DNA from: Lepeophtheirus salmonis
Lineage: Eukaryota; Arthropoda; Copepoda; Siphonostomatoida; Caligidae
DNA length: 64,000 nt
Direction: 5' to 3'
Assembly: GCF_016086655.4 (NCBI RefSeq)
Contig: NC_052140.2
Location: 17,856,001-17,920,000, forward strand
Positions 1-12,474 of this stretch are shown one piece after another. Under the pieces are notes generated by a model. The model ran no database searches. It had not been told where the DNA came from and saw nothing but the letters and a program-made list of their open reading frames with translations. Position 1 is the first letter of the stretch; each line of letters opens with the position of its first letter. Position numbers and translations under genes: made by a program.

Positions 1-300
1 TGTAGTCCACACAGATGCGAACGTTTATGTCAGGTTTGAGCACAGTGACTATATGAGATGCCTATTAAGAGGATTTGACCACTTTGACCCAGTCTAAAAG
101 TTCTTTCTTGACCTTATCCCGGAGAGCGAGAGTGATAGGACGGTCACTTAAATGGTAAGGTTTTGCCTAGTCTTGGATATCAATGGTTTCTGTTGTAGAA
201 TTGACAGTGTGGACTCCAGTGTCCAGGAAAATAAGATTGAATTCAGTGTTGAGTCTCTTGAGGTCAGGCTCGCAGGTTGGACTTGGTTGCAGAGGAATAA
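1..300 (-). pseudogene. Ty3/Gypsy-like reverse transcriptase fragment
   Basis: Read on the minus strand, this end of the window gives pieces typical of the start of a Ty3/Gypsy reverse transcriptase: PYHLSDRPITLALRDKVKKE, followed after stops by SHIVTVLKPD and VRICVDY. The last two match the 'P(I/V)V.V.KPDG..R.CVDY' region of that family. A short LDTG string just before them on the same strand could be a remnant of the aspartic protease. In-frame stops show it is dead. The element continues beyond the window's left edge, so its length and LTRs cannot be judged. Positions 300-689 continue in the same orientation but give no motif I recognise. Confidence 0.6.
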
Positions 301-689
301 AAGTTTATGGATGGAGAGAAGCCCAAAATTCAGACAGGCCCACGATCTGAGGATAGGCTACTCGAAGTCTCTTATGAGGAAGGCAAGAGTTTTGAGGCAA
401 GAACCCTTCAGAATGAGCGGAAGATAAACAAGACCACGGGGAGGAATTTTTGAGGAAAACCAAAAACAGCAATATGACAACCATATGCGCTGTCATATTT
501 GTCCGGCACGAGTCGAGTTGGGCTGATGTTGACGTTGGCTTCCATATCAAGTAAGAAGAAGACCTATTTATCCAGAGTTTTGCGTTATTCTGTACCTCTG
601 GACGTAATATACCCAAAGTTGATAATGTAGAGAAAATCGCGTACAACGAGAAGGGGGGGGGTTGAGAAAGACTTATGGTACCTTTGTTT

Positions 690-1105
690 AAAATACTGAT
701 GTGATCACTTGCCTGCTTTATTATGATTTTTGAGGGTATAACGAAAGTATTTATTAGCAAAATGTATAATGACAATACTCTACGTATAATTGACTTAGAC
801 GTTTTATATCCGTTACAGTAAATTTTATAACGTCACACTCCATGAAATTGTAATTCATTATGAACCATATTCTCAGAATAATTACTAATGAAACGTCAAA
901 TTAGAGTATTTCGAAATATATTTGAAGTTCCAAATTTAAAAAGAAGGCTTAAATTAAATACAATCTACAAACTAAAAAATAAACCGTCATACATTTATGT
1001 TAAAAATACAAAATTAAACAATTAGAATCATATAACTAATAATAACAATAAATTGTAAATACAGAATATTGAAATAAGAGATTGATCCAAATAATATTTT
1101 CTTGG
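690..1105. repeat. Third partial copy of the flank found at 39.34 and 61.78 kb
   Basis: This AT-rich stretch aligns almost base for base with about 39340-39748 and about 61778-62187. All three share the stretch from 'aaatactgatgtgat' to 'caataatattttcttg' with scattered substitutions. The flanks differ on both sides, so either this is a dispersed non-coding repeat of about 410 bp or the large duplications carried one copy each. No ORF or terminal repeat is visible. Confidence 0.75.
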
Positions 1106-1489
1106 TCAGACATCGGAATTCAGTCAAATATGTTAAAACTTTAGGGTAAAAAACAGAAGCTAGGCGTGGAGTTTAATCAAAAGATAATCACCCCTTTTTC
1201 TTCATGTGGAAGTTGCTATATACAATTGTGCACAGGATAGATATATTTCTACTGATGAGATATAAATAATTATTGATAATAAAGTAAATCTCAAAATCAT
1301 AAAATTAGAGAATAAATATACTAATAAAAATAATGTTGGAAGGAAATTCATCGTATATATTTAGAGCAAAAGCTAATTATGTAGTAATGCCCAGCAATAT
1401 TATTCCTTATTAAGAGCATCAAAAAAGATTTTTTCCCTGTTATTTATGCTTATATAACAACATACGTAAATAAGATTAAGAAACGGGAG
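1106..1489. other. AT-rich spacer
   Basis: No coding signal, RNA gene or clear repeat is visible here. Confidence 0.5.
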
Positions 1490-2040
1490 AGGGAGGGCCA
1501 TTTTAACGAAACTACTCTATCCAAAAGGCCTCAAAATTCAAAGCAGCAGTCTACTCAGCAAAAAAAGATTCCACAATCGAAGCCTTAGCAAAAGTTTCTA
1601 TATGCAAAAACTGCCGAGGAGGCCACAAAAATCATCTTTGTAAGGAAAAAAGGATGATCTCTGCTAGTGATGATGCAACCAAACAATACGTCCGAAAAGT
1701 TATTTTGAACGATACACCTCTCTTGCCAACCTCGTGGAGAGAGGTGGAGAAAATGAGAGAGGAAAAAATGCTGCATCAGAGGGGTCGCAGGAAACATTGG
1801 CGATGCTCCTTGGAACGTGCCCGTGACTAAAGAAAGTGAGGAAACTGTGGAAAGGTGATAGCCCAAATCAAACTTGTGAATCCTGTGTCTAATCAACAAA
1901 AAACAACTACCATTGTTTATCATAGTGCTAGAAGTTGCACGGAGGAAATTGTAAATGTTGATGCTGCCACTAATAAAAATAATTGTAAAGATACCCTAAA
2001 GGCCAAGAAAAACTGGCAGTGTCTGAGAAACTGCTACTGA
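1490..2040 (+). pseudogene. Possible degraded gag-like fragment with zinc-knuckle motif
   Basis: The plus strand reads as a lysine-rich stretch ending in CKNCRGGHKNHLC (about 1602-1640). This resembles a retroelement CCHC knuckle, but the spacing before the histidine is one residue short of CX2CX4HX4C. Coding-like sequence continues in shifted frames to about 2038. I see no protease, RT or LTR next to it. It could be a relic of a BEL/Pao-type element or a chance match; confidence is low. Confidence 0.3.
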
Positions 2041-3857
2041 GGACCATAGAGTACCAGATGAGCCATAAGAAGACCTTCTAAATCAAGTCAGCAGTAGTTG
2101 TGAAAGACTCTAGAAAAAATCAAATATTTTTTCAAAAAGTCGTGATGGCAAAAAGTAGTCCCAAATATATATGTTCTTCGATTTGACTGCCGAAACTCTA
2201 TTATTGGATAAACCCAAACAAAAGAAAACATAATGATCAGCTGCTCTTATATCCATATTCAACACTGCAAAGTAGCTTACACTGAATTAAAACTCAGAGC
2301 ATCTCAAATAGCCTTAATAACAGAGCCATAGCCCATACACCATTAACGGCTCAACAAAAAGCGTCTCTCTAATTGTGTATACTATTCATAGCAAACATGG
2401 GCCAAAACCAAGTGTATGCTTGGTTGATTGTATCAGAACTATAACCAGTATATGGGCATGTTGATACGATGGGTCGGGATGTGGGATCATATCGAGTAAT
2501 AATGCATCTTAAAATATGGTGTTCACCAATTTTTTCCTATATGGTGCTTATGAATTAATAAAAATAAAAGGAATACAAATCACACAATAAACGAAATAAT
2601 TAAATGAATTTATAGATACATTAACCATATATTATTACAAAAGTTAAAGAACAACATATTTATAAGACAAGCATCTACTACCATCATAACAGACTGGCCT
2701 TTCAAGATTTGACAAAAAATATTACTCTATAAGAAACACACAGCAACTTTGCAAAGAATGCAATGGGAAAACTCCCTTTATTTGTGATACATTAGTTGGT
2801 CTGCATCAAAAATGCTTTAAAAATATTACATTAAATAGAAAAATAAAATAATAAGGGAACTTATATAAATTGTTTATAATATTTCGTACATTTAGTTCAT
2901 CTGTATATGAAAGTGCAGTTTGTAATGTACTGCAGAAAGTTTAAACATTTGTTAAGAAAATACACTTTTCTCTTTAGCAGTGTGATTTTTTTATGTCTAT
3001 ACAGCTGATGCGGAGATATATCTACGTGCCAATATTTTGGAAAGTTATGATTCCATTTAGCTCAAAATTTACCATAAAGCGTTTAGGAGCATTAAAAACA
3101 GTTTGTAAATTCTTTTAAGCTTCGGCCTTAATGGATTAAACTAATTAGAACAGATATACTTTAGGAGATAAAACTATTTTCTACTCATTAATTAAAATAC
3201 AACAAGTTGTCTCACGCAACGTTTCTAATTTATTATCACGCAACCTTTGATATTTCTTCATGTTCTAACTTAAATTGAGTAATTGTGAGTTTATGTCGAC
3301 TGTTTAATAAAATTTGTATTATTTTTGAAGTAACATATTAATCCAGTTCTGAAAAAAGAATGTTCTGTAACTGAGAGTAATTACAATGGATTTATTTTTT
3401 GCAATATTTTATATTCATACAAGTATTAATAGAAATGTAATTGATATTAAATTCCAACAGAACTGATGGAATATTAAAAAAATGATAAGAATTATTAATT
3501 TATTATTGGCAAGTTTTTCAATTTTTATTGAAAGTTAGGTGAAATTGATTAAAGTGTTTACTTTTAACACATCCATTGATGTACATCTTTTTTATAATTC
3601 GATTTCTAACTGTTCCATTCATTTGGCACTCCTTAACATCAATTAAAATGCTATGATATAATTTTATGAATAAAAGTCATTGAGAAAAAATTATCTGTAT
3701 TTTAAAATAATCTTAACAACATGAGTTTTTTCTTCTTGATTAATCTAGAAATATTGTATCATACAGATGTAAATAAACATTTTAGTTTAAAATTAAATTT
3801 CTTAGAAAAGAAGAACAAAACTAAATACAAAATACTTCAAAGCACTCAAATGCACAC
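2041..3857. other. AT-rich, gene-free stretch
   Basis: Only short open frames with biased composition occur, for example at 3721-3933. I see no domain, splice pattern or repeat structure that supports a gene. Confidence 0.5.
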
Positions 3858-4011
3858 TAAGGTGTCCCATAAAATTAAAAGTAATTTTTCATTAATGCAT
3901 ACCCCCGATTTTTTTATATTTGATCTCAGCTAATCAAAAATGAGTTTTTTCCCTCTAAAACAACGATAATAGGTGCCAACGAGAGCTTAAAATCTCAATG
4001 ACTTGATTGTA

Positions 4012-4201
4012 GGGTGGACCCAAAAACTTGTATTCAAATATGTAGAGATTACACAAAAAGTACTCTTCATAATTGTATTTTAACTCGATTCAGTATTAGC
4101 AAAAAAAGATATATGCCTATTGTGTAAAACTTTGGTCTGTCTAATTTGAGGTATTTCCAAGTAATTCGGCAAAACGTGCTTCAACTTTCCTCAATCCACC
4201 C
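4012..4201. repeat. Small TA-flanked MITE-like insertion
   Basis: This segment of about 190 bp starts GGGTGGA and ends TCCACCC. TA lies directly outside both ends (4010-4011 and 4202-4203), as expected for a Tc1/mariner-type non-autonomous element. The inner part of the inverted repeat is only loosely matched. It sits just inside the left arm of the larger transposon, so it would be a nested insertion. Confidence 0.45.
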
Positions 4202-4405
4202 TATTCTAAATAAAGTGACAATGTTGAGTTTATCTTTCAGAATTAATAAACAATAGGACTCTATTTAAGATATTAGGATTATTTTTACTTAATAACACAA
4301 TAAATTAATGTTTTTGGATATATTTTCCTTTACGTTCAGGATATATCTTCTTGTGCTCATGAACGCAACGTACTAGAAATTGCTTTTGTTCATCATCCGT
4401 AGTAA

Positions 4406-5366
4406 TTAAACCATGGAAGTCTTTCGTAAACTTTTGAAGTATATCTCAGCCGTAACATTAACTCCTCTAAGCATTGCCAATTTTTTTCGGGCATCAATCC
4501 AAGTAGAATTACTATCCCATAAAGATGAAGCTTCACGAAGAAAATAATCTTCAATTTTGAAAGGGGAAAACGGTGTCATGCTTTTGGCCAAAAATGAAGT
4601 AACATATTTTTTTTTATCTGAAATCAAATTTCAAATAATGATAGACGAGTTTTTAACAAATCACTAAATACAGTTATTACTAGATTTTAAAACATTCACG
4701 CACCAAACCAAGAATCATCAAATGGTCCATTCGTTGCAACATATATTTTGCCATGTCCAAAGATATTTTTATTATTCAAATTTACAACCATTTTTTCTTA
4801 GCTTCTTGATCGATATCATCATTGAAGAATGAAAGGGCAGTAGCTTCATCAGTCCAATACCATAAATGATGACTAAGTTTCTTGCAGGTAGCTTTTGATA
4901 TTGTTTCGTAAGCTATCAATGATTTTAACAAACATAAATTATCATATGGTGCTTTGACTACTAAAATACATTAATGGTTTAACGTACATTGTTACAATCA
5001 ATAAACATATATCTAATAATGCCATTTTATCGTCTTTATTTATTTTAGGCTGGATATTTTCAGAAGGCATAATTGCTCTGGCCATCCAACGAGCTTGGTG
5101 CAGGCACCGGGAGATCTATATTTTTTTGTATCATTGTTTCCACCTAAAAATATAATACATAGTTCTATGAGCTCCATGTAATCATCTCCCACAATTTCTT
5201 TTGATAGTTCACTGCGATTATATTCTAATAAATCTTTAATTTGCAAAAGTGATAGATTACTTTGTACTAATGATTGTAAGGAATCTATTTTGAAGGAATA
5301 TATATATTTCGAATAATATTTTAATTTTTGAACGAAACAAATATTTGGACTTGAATTTGAATGCAA
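4406..5366 (-). pseudogene. Broken transposon ORF (repetitive DDYxELxEL...ARWMA family)
   Basis: The longest piece, at 5040-5366, contains DDYMELIELCIIFLGG and then PGAC. After a frameshift it continues ARWMARAI. Later pieces read KSLIAYETISKATCKKLSHH and LWYWTDEATALSFFNDD, and the last open piece is at 4406-4627. I recognise this order of motifs from a highly repeated, poorly characterised protein family in cnidarian and arthropod genomes, presumed to be transposon-encoded. The assignment is from memory of the motifs only. Several frameshifts and stops make it non-functional. Its position between the long inverted repeats supports a transposon origin. Confidence 0.5.
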
Positions 5367-5555
5367 ATTTCCCAGTTCACTCTAAGATTAAGTAATCGAA
5401 TTGACTTTAAGTTCTCGTCGGCACCTATTATTGTTGTCTCAAAGTTTGCTTTTTTCATATTTGAGTAGCTGAGATCAAATAGAAAGAATATGGGGGATAT
5501 TCATTTCATATTTTTGAGGATAAAAAATTATGTTATATGTCTTGAGACATCCTAA

Positions 5556-6457
5556 CACACACGTTTAAGACGATCCAGTAAACCAAGATCAAGTTTCTGA
5601 GAGTTCAAAAAACAACCATAAAAATAACTAGAATAATGAAAAAACAAGCAAACGGCTATTTCGAACAAAAAAATTTGAGCTTTTTAAAATTGCGAATAAT
5701 CTCCCACAAAACCATCAAGTATCTTGCTTAGAATAAAGGATACAATTTGATAAGATTTCCAGCAAACTTCCAAGTTGATATTTTTTCATCTGGAATTTTA
5801 ATTGTAGAAGCAGTATAGCAAGCAGCTGCAGTAATGGGAATACTTCTTAATTCTCCCTTTTTCATAGGTTTCAAATGTTTCAGTTTCTCCATGATAAGAG
5901 CTTTGAATTAAAAATGGGATACTCCATTGCTTTGGTCTTTTTTGTACCATTAACTTTTCTACTCAATAATCCAAACAGTAGGAATGGAGAAACCGCTCTT
6001 TCTGTAACTCCTTCAAATTGAGCAAACTAAACTCTCTCAATATCTGCAAAGCCTGTCAATTACTAAAAGCATGAACCACAGAGCTAAATAGCTTGCCACA
6101 ATCTTTATACGGAGAATTGAAATAAATACATACCAAAGATATTTAAAAATTGTTCCATGAACTTTTACTATCTGTTATAAAATTAAGAGATTATAATAAT
6201 TAGACTTAGCAAAGACTCCGAAAGCACAAGGGTATCTAAAACCCCTCTCATAATTTATTTACCTCATCCAACTCTGCCGCTGGATGTTCAACTTCCAAGT
6301 ACCAGGGCATTGACAATCCATAAGAACACGAAAACATTTTCAGAGGAAATATAAAAACCGACCACAATTGAAAATGGGCCTGTCAGTGATGCCATGGATA
6401 GTTAATATATTTTTTGAGAAAGCTTCAATCTCAAAATTTATTGGATCTATCTGGTTT
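5556..6457. other. Spacer between transposon and LINE
   Basis: I see no clear coding signal. Part of the stretch adjoining 6458 may be the 3' untranslated tail of the LINE, but no poly-A end is obvious. Confidence 0.4.
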
Positions 6458-8390
6458 TCAAAAAATACTTTTTCCTGCAATTTTTTTATAAATTTTTGGA
6501 AGAATCGTTGGCAAGAGAGCGAGTCCTTCCCCTAACTGATTTCTAGGTCTAGACCGACCAGAAATATACAATTTATGAAAAAGGTCAGACAACCATTTCC
6601 TTTCTCCATGTATATATTTATTGACTTCTATAGGTAGGGATGTTACTTTATATAACACAAGCTGAACAATACGGCTATTATAAAGATCAATACGACTTTT
6701 CAAGCTTAAGTTTTTCCATTTTCTAACCTTATTTACTACCTTAACGTGTAGAGAAGTCCAAATAGCCTCTTTTTCTCCATACCTTCCATACTCAATCCCA
6801 AGCACTACCACCTTGTTGCATACAAAACAACTGGCAATGACCATGATTTTATCTCAAGCTTCTTGAAATGGGGCAACACTACTTCCAATCTTCGGAAAAG
6901 CTGGAATTCAGAATAAGTCTTTATATACAGTATGACATCATCAGTATACAGATCGATCAAACGTTTAGACTCAATAAAATTAATCTCAAATCCACAATAT
7001 TATTGGGTCAAACTTAAAACTAATTGTTCAATGGCCATGCCAAACAGTAAATGAGCTGAGGGACATCCTTACGTGCAGCTACGTTCTAAAAATAGAAGAT
7101 CAGTCACTTTTCCCTCCAACGTGTAGATGTTCCGTTGAGAAGGAGGGCTCTAATTGGAGCGCTTTCCTAAAATCCACGGTTATTATAGCCCCAAAAATTT
7201 TCATGCACATTGTATACTTCTGGGAACATCAGATTATTTTATATGCTTAAGAAAACCCTTTTGATGGGCAGCTATTTTCATATTCAATATTGTTTCTATA
7301 TCCTAAGCAATAATACCTGAAAAAATTAAATACGATTCATTTTGTATTATTATTGGTCGCCAATGACTAATATCCATTCCAACTCCTTTTATAGGAATAA
7401 AAACAATTTTTCCCTTTGTAACTGTTCTGGGTAGCTTAGCATGTCTTTCCATCGCCCTTCCCATACATAGTAAATAAGAAGTAATTTCACATCTAAAGGT
7501 GGTAAAATTTTTCACTCCAATTCCGTCTGGACCTCTAGTCTGGTTATCTTTGAAATATTTTTTGATGTAATCAGAAATAATATTAGTAGAAAAAATAGAA
7601 TCTGAATGACACCTTGCCTTCTTAGGAAAATGAGACCTCCGTCCTCCGACTTTAGATTGAAAATCTGTCTGGAAACATCTTAAAATATCCTCGGGCTTGT
7701 TAAAGTTTTACCACTGTGAATAATTTTAGTAATCCTTTACGTTCCACACCTCTCATTTCCCTTAAGCTTTTGAGTCTCAGACTGCAGTTATTTTCAAGTT
7801 GCATTTTTTTCCTTCTCTCTTCTTCAACTAAATCTGATATCCCATTTTTTTATTGACGATATCTGAAGTGGAAGATCTCCAAAATATCGAACCATTCGAC
7901 AAAACTTCCTCCAAGCTGTCTTGAAACTCCTGTAACTTTTCCTTACATCTCTTCTCAATAGCCTTACTCGTTTGAATTATGCAACACTCAAGAAGAGTAT
8001 TTGCTTTTGGACAGAAGAAAGAACAATAAAAATTTCTCCCTTGTCTATAAAGAAGAAGCTTTTTAACTTCATCTTCCTTGGTATCTTATAACCTTTACAC
8101 GATGCTACAATACGTAATTAAAGATAAATAATTCTATAATGATCAGAGGCTGGATCAGTATAGTAAGATGCATTTCTTATTTGAGAAAACAGTTTTGGAG
8201 ATACAAATGCCACATCAATCCTGGAAGACTGGTCTCCCCTTCTCCATGATAATGGACTGTTAGAGTTCTGAACACTTATTATATCTCCCAAATCTAGTTT
8301 TAAGATTAAATTTAGCTGAATATGTTTATTTGCATAGTATCTCGATGTATTACTATCGATATTGAGATATCCAATTAACATGAGTGGGGT
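6458..8390 (-). pseudogene. Degenerate non-LTR retrotransposon (endonuclease-RT)
   Basis: Read from 8390 downward, the minus strand gives the parts of a LINE ORF2 in order. First come end-of-endonuclease motifs (SRIDVAFVSP, then SDHYRII). Next are RT motifs: RGPDGI, a KGKIVFIPIKG / HWRPIII block at 7303-7515, and a catalytic YTDDVILY (about 6930-6950; usual form YADD). The post-RT region at 6458-6844 follows, with KVRKWKNLSLKSRIDLYN. Stops and frameshifts separate the blocks. The APE-type endonuclease and the 'NWRPISLLN'-like block suggest the L1/Tx1 group, though the clade is not certain. It is truncated at the 5' end. Confidence 0.7.
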
Positions 8391-10104
8391 TTAGTCTTTT
8401 CCTTTGTCGTTGAGAACATGAGTTTTAAATAAGATAATAAATAATTCATTTTTCAAATACTGAAATATTTGTGTTAATTTTTTTTCTTCCTCTACCCATA
8501 TATAGTTCTTTCATGTCGAAATATGGCATTGAATCATAGTTATACCGTAAAACTTTATTTAAAGATCAACTTGTCATAGTTGAAAGTTTTAATGGTAATT
8601 TTGATTTTCTATGGGTTAAATAACGATAATAAATCTGGGTTTCAGACTGCGGACGAAAATACTGTAGCATTGTGTAATAATTAAATAAATTCGATCAAAT
8701 AACCATGATATAGTTTCGGAATCAAGGCCAATTTTTTTGGTATACCTATGAGAATTGGGAAGGATGACTTCATTTAGGTACGGCCTGAGATATCAAAGTC
8801 AGCGTGGCCAGGGAATGATTTAATTTTTTATCAATAAATAACTGGATAAATTGCATTATAAAAAATATAGACCCATTTTTAGTTTAATATAAGACCTAAA
8901 GAGATGAACCACTACACAATAAACAGTATAAAAACTACAAATAATATCGCCATTTAAATTTGGTATTGTTTGTTTAATTATTCAATTTATTTCCCATTCT
9001 TAAATACCAATAAAAATGCGAATACTACTTGTTAAAATATATAACATCGTTAAAACATAAATCCTTATTTTAAATTAATCTTAACAATATAGGTTTGCCT
9101 TTTCAACAAGATATAATTTGTTATTTTTTTAGTAAAAATATTAAATACTTATTTTTAATTCAAATTTCCATGAAATATAAATTACTTTATGTGAATTTTG
9201 GGAATCAAATTAGAACCCATTAGTTTTTGATCAGGTTGCAGTTATTTTATGCAATAAATACTTCAATATTACATTTTTGTAACTTTTTTTGTATTTTTCA
9301 CCTCTCATATTGAAAAAAGAATGTTCTTAGAAATTAAAAGGAATAACAAAAGAACGAATTGTAATCAAATTATTAAATTATACTCACTTTACCTCGATTA
9401 AAAATGTACAATAAATCTTAAACAAAGCATATTTCAAAATAAATAAAAGATTGGATGCATTTACATTTAATGTTTTAGGACATATTTGAAATTGAAAATT
9501 TTATTTACTAAAAATATCTCTTTAACAATTTATAAGTTGACATTTTTAACATAAATTTCGAAATTATGAAATATAATTTAAAGCAGTGACGTATTATGAA
9601 CTCAAAAAGATAATTATATATCATTTTAATATGGATCAAATATCCCAAGTTTTAGAAATCGTTATAAATTACTATTTGTTATTTTTTATAAAGATAAAAT
9701 AGCTTATCCCTATTGGATAATCCCACATGAAGCAACAAAATTAGTTCAAGTCGAATAGTCTCAAAAACCAGATTTGATAGAAAACAACTAATTCAAGATT
9801 CCTCATTGGTGAATAAAAGACTACTTAAGTTTGATATGAAAACATAAAAAGCAAATTTTGTTGACTTTTATTATAAATTAATTATCATATTTAAAACTTG
9901 TTACTTAGTGTTCGATGAATTCATACGACTTTAATATATTTCCTGTTGAAATAATAGTTTATATCACTACCAATAAGTTATCCATAATTAGTGATTAAAA
10001 TTAACTGTGCATTCCTTGTTCTTTTTGGAATTGATTATCTGAAGAATCGTCTGTTTTCATCATTATTTCCCTAATGCGAAGTAAATTTCCTTTTAAACTA
10101 TGAT
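8391..10104. other. AT-rich, gene-free stretch
   Basis: No ORF with recognisable composition, RNA gene or inverted repeat is seen. Confidence 0.5.
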
Positions 10105-10520
10105 TCAATTATATTCTAAGACTGATTTAAATTTTTGAGTGCATATAAAAGACGGATTGAGGATTTGTTGCAAAATAATAATTTTATGTCCTTGTTGCAG
10201 TGAATAATGGAGGTTCGACATCGGAGTAATTCTTGTTATTTCCTTCTCCCACGGTTCTCTTGTAACAACTTGCAGTAAATGATCCAATGAAATGTCATAA
10301 TAGCTAAGCAACTCTCCTTAAAACATTTTTCAAATTGTCAGGATTACCATGTTGATTTTCGGTATCTTTTTTTTGCTGATATTTTTTGGTCCAAACTACA
10401 AACAATTTTTATCACTATTCATAATCAATTCTGCACCCATTGGGAAAACATTAATTTGCCCATTCGTTTCAAGAAATCCTTTGCTATAGTTATTTCTAAT
10501 ATGACGATTATCAAACCTTT
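10105..10520 (-). pseudogene. Unidentified coding-derived segment, member 1 of a three-copy family
   Basis: The minus strand from about 10520 downward reads like protein: NYSKGFLETNGQINVFPMGA, an in-frame TAG, then FGPKN.SK and TENQHGNPDNLKNVL, ending in NYSDVEP. Two other loci (11450-11700, plus; 12475-12780, minus) share the TENQxxxPxNxxNVL and YSDVD blocks, so this is a real homologous family and not chance. A possible splice acceptor (AG before the first block) lies near 10519. I do not recognise the protein. The stop and frame changes suggest a relic, perhaps of a repeated gene or transposon. Confidence 0.45.
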
Positions 10521-11019
10521 AAAAGATAAAATTTTTACTTTATAAAAACAAATTCATATCTTTAAATTGTGGCATTAAGAAAATCCACAAAATTTACTAG
10601 ACTGCAGAACTTTTTTTCTTCTTTTGTAAATATATTTTATGAGTAATAATGTTTTTCTTTCGATATTTGTATCACATTACATATTCAATACTTTTTATAA
10701 CTGTATTGACTCATAATGTTTCTTTATTCTATGACAATTTAGTAAACTATCATATGCCATGAAGAGCTAATGTTTACAATTAATCATAAATGTATACCTA
10801 ATTATTTCACAAAGTTTCACCAAACTATAATCATATAATTGACTCCTTTCATTTAAATTTTTTTATAGTAAAATGCTGAAGTGTTATGAGATTATAATTA
10901 TGAAAACATATTTTTGTAAAAGGAAAATAATAGAACTTTGTTAAACTCAACTCTAACTACAGGGAGCTTTATTTAACAACAAAATCTTTTTTCTTAAAAT
11001 GGATTTTCTCCTAAACTAA
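10521..11019. other. AT-rich spacer
   Basis: Nothing recognised. Confidence 0.5.
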
Positions 11020-11335
11020 TCATCCGATTTCAATAAAAACCAATGGCAAATGAAATATATATACATATAAAAAAATATATCCAATAAATTCGCCATTGGC
11101 GTCAATAACAGCTTCGAACCTATCTCGGAAACGGGAGGAGGTATTGATGGCAGTCTCGTTTGGCAGATATAGGAATTCCTCCCGCATCCTGGTCATTAGC
11201 TCGGACTTTGTTTTGCAGGAGGATCTCTGGGCGTGTCGCTCAACTGGCCCCTTCCCCACATAAAGAAGTTTAAGGAGTTGAGGTCCTGTGAGTTTGGAGG
11301 CCAAACACTGGGGTATTTACAAATCATCATTATCC
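11020..11335 (-). pseudogene. Mariner-like transposase, C-terminal fragment
   Basis: The minus strand reads WPPNSQDLNSLNFFMWG, the 'WPP.SPDLNPLD..WG' end of the catalytic domain of an ITmD37-type mariner. After a frameshift it continues in the 11020-11304 frame with KTKSELMTRMREEF, RFRDRFEAVI and DANGEFIG, the usual C-terminus of that group. The N-terminal two thirds are absent, so this is a dead 3' fragment. Confidence 0.65.
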
Positions 11336-11449
11336 AAAGATCTTGCTATAAATCCCAAAGAGTGACATCTCTTATTAGTAGGGGCTAAATATCTGTGGTA
11401 AGTCAACTTTTTAATGTAACATATCTAGTGATGAAAATCCTGTGTACAA

Positions 11450-11700
11450 TGGGGGTGTTAAAAAGATAGAAACCGAAAATCAATGGAGCAATCCTGTCAA
11501 TTTTAAGAATGTTTTGGAGGAGAGAAAGAATAATGCTCACGACGTTGCATCAGATCACATACAATCCTCTGGGACAAGGGAGAAAGGAGAGAAGGACATT
11601 TATTAGAATTACTCCGATGTCGATCCCCATTTTATTCTGAGTCTAACAGGGACTTACAATTATAACTCCACAACAAATCCTTTGTGTTACACTCTGTCTT
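11450..11700 (+). pseudogene. Unidentified coding-derived segment, member 2
   Basis: Here the family runs on the plus strand: ETENQWSNPVNFKNVLEER, then TREKGEKDIY, a stop, and NYSDVDPHF. It is the inverted counterpart of the segments at 10105-10520 and 12475-12780. It is the longest near-continuous reading of the three, with one stop in this span, and may show the ancestral frame best. Function unknown. Confidence 0.45.
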
Positions 11701-12474
11701 TTATGAGCTCTCCATTTTGAATATAATTGAATCTATTTAGGGAAGGTTGTTCACTACTCAGGAATTAAAAATGAATGACACCTGCTAAGGCAAAGAAAAT
11801 TCATTCTTAAGATTAACAATTCCACAAAAACGGGCCAGCTAATTTATTTTTTTACTGTATTGACATCAATGAGCACATCATCATTCAAGGAGTTGTATTA
11901 TATTGTTGCAGGACGGTGCCACAGTCGATTGTTTTGTATACAAAATTATAAAAATAAACAAAAAATGGCCTATGCTCCAAATAATTTTGATAACGCCTTC
12001 TGTGTGAGTAACATTATTTTTTAGTTAATAATATTACCATTCAGGGAGTTGTATTATTTTGCTGCAAAATGATGCCACTCTCTGTCATTGTGACAAGACT
12101 ACTTTCCATTGGTACTGCATTGACTTTGTAATGACGTAGTGATAATCACAAAGATTGAAAGAATAATGATGACAACTTTGGTAATTCAAAACATATATTC
12201 AGACAAGGGGTACTCTCCCAGATTCAGCTAACAACTGCAAAAAGTCGGGTCCTATATTAAATTAGCATTTTTTACATTTCTGGTTATGTATAATAATGAA
12301 AATTTGGTGTATTTTTAGGCTTGCCAGTTTTTTATTTTTTTTTTTTTTTTTTTTTTAAATGGTAATCTGAAGAAGAAATTTTCTTTTCTTCAGCTCTTGT
12401 AATTGTTACTATAGATATAACTCGTGAGTAATTAACTTCCTTATTTACTACATTCAATTATTTTAAAAACCTGA
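11701..12474. other. Gene-free stretch with poly-T run
   Basis: A long T tract lies near 12330-12356. Two similar phrases containing 'ggagttgtattat' occur near 11889 and 12038, suggesting a small local duplication. No gene is seen. Confidence 0.4.

Larger units (their letters stand above)
3858..5555. mobile_element. Decayed DNA transposon with long terminal inverted repeats
   Basis: About 3858-4003 is repeated in inverted orientation at about 5393-5555. Both arms contain the stretch from 'atttgatctcagcta' to 'aataggtgcc.acgag' and end in a similar outer motif (AAGGTGTCCCA versus TTAGGATGTCTCA). The arms are about 150 bp and diverged. Between them lies a broken minus-strand ORF. The layout is that of a cut-and-paste transposon of about 1.7 kb. 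No clean target-site duplication can be read because the outer ends have drifted. Confidence 0.6.
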
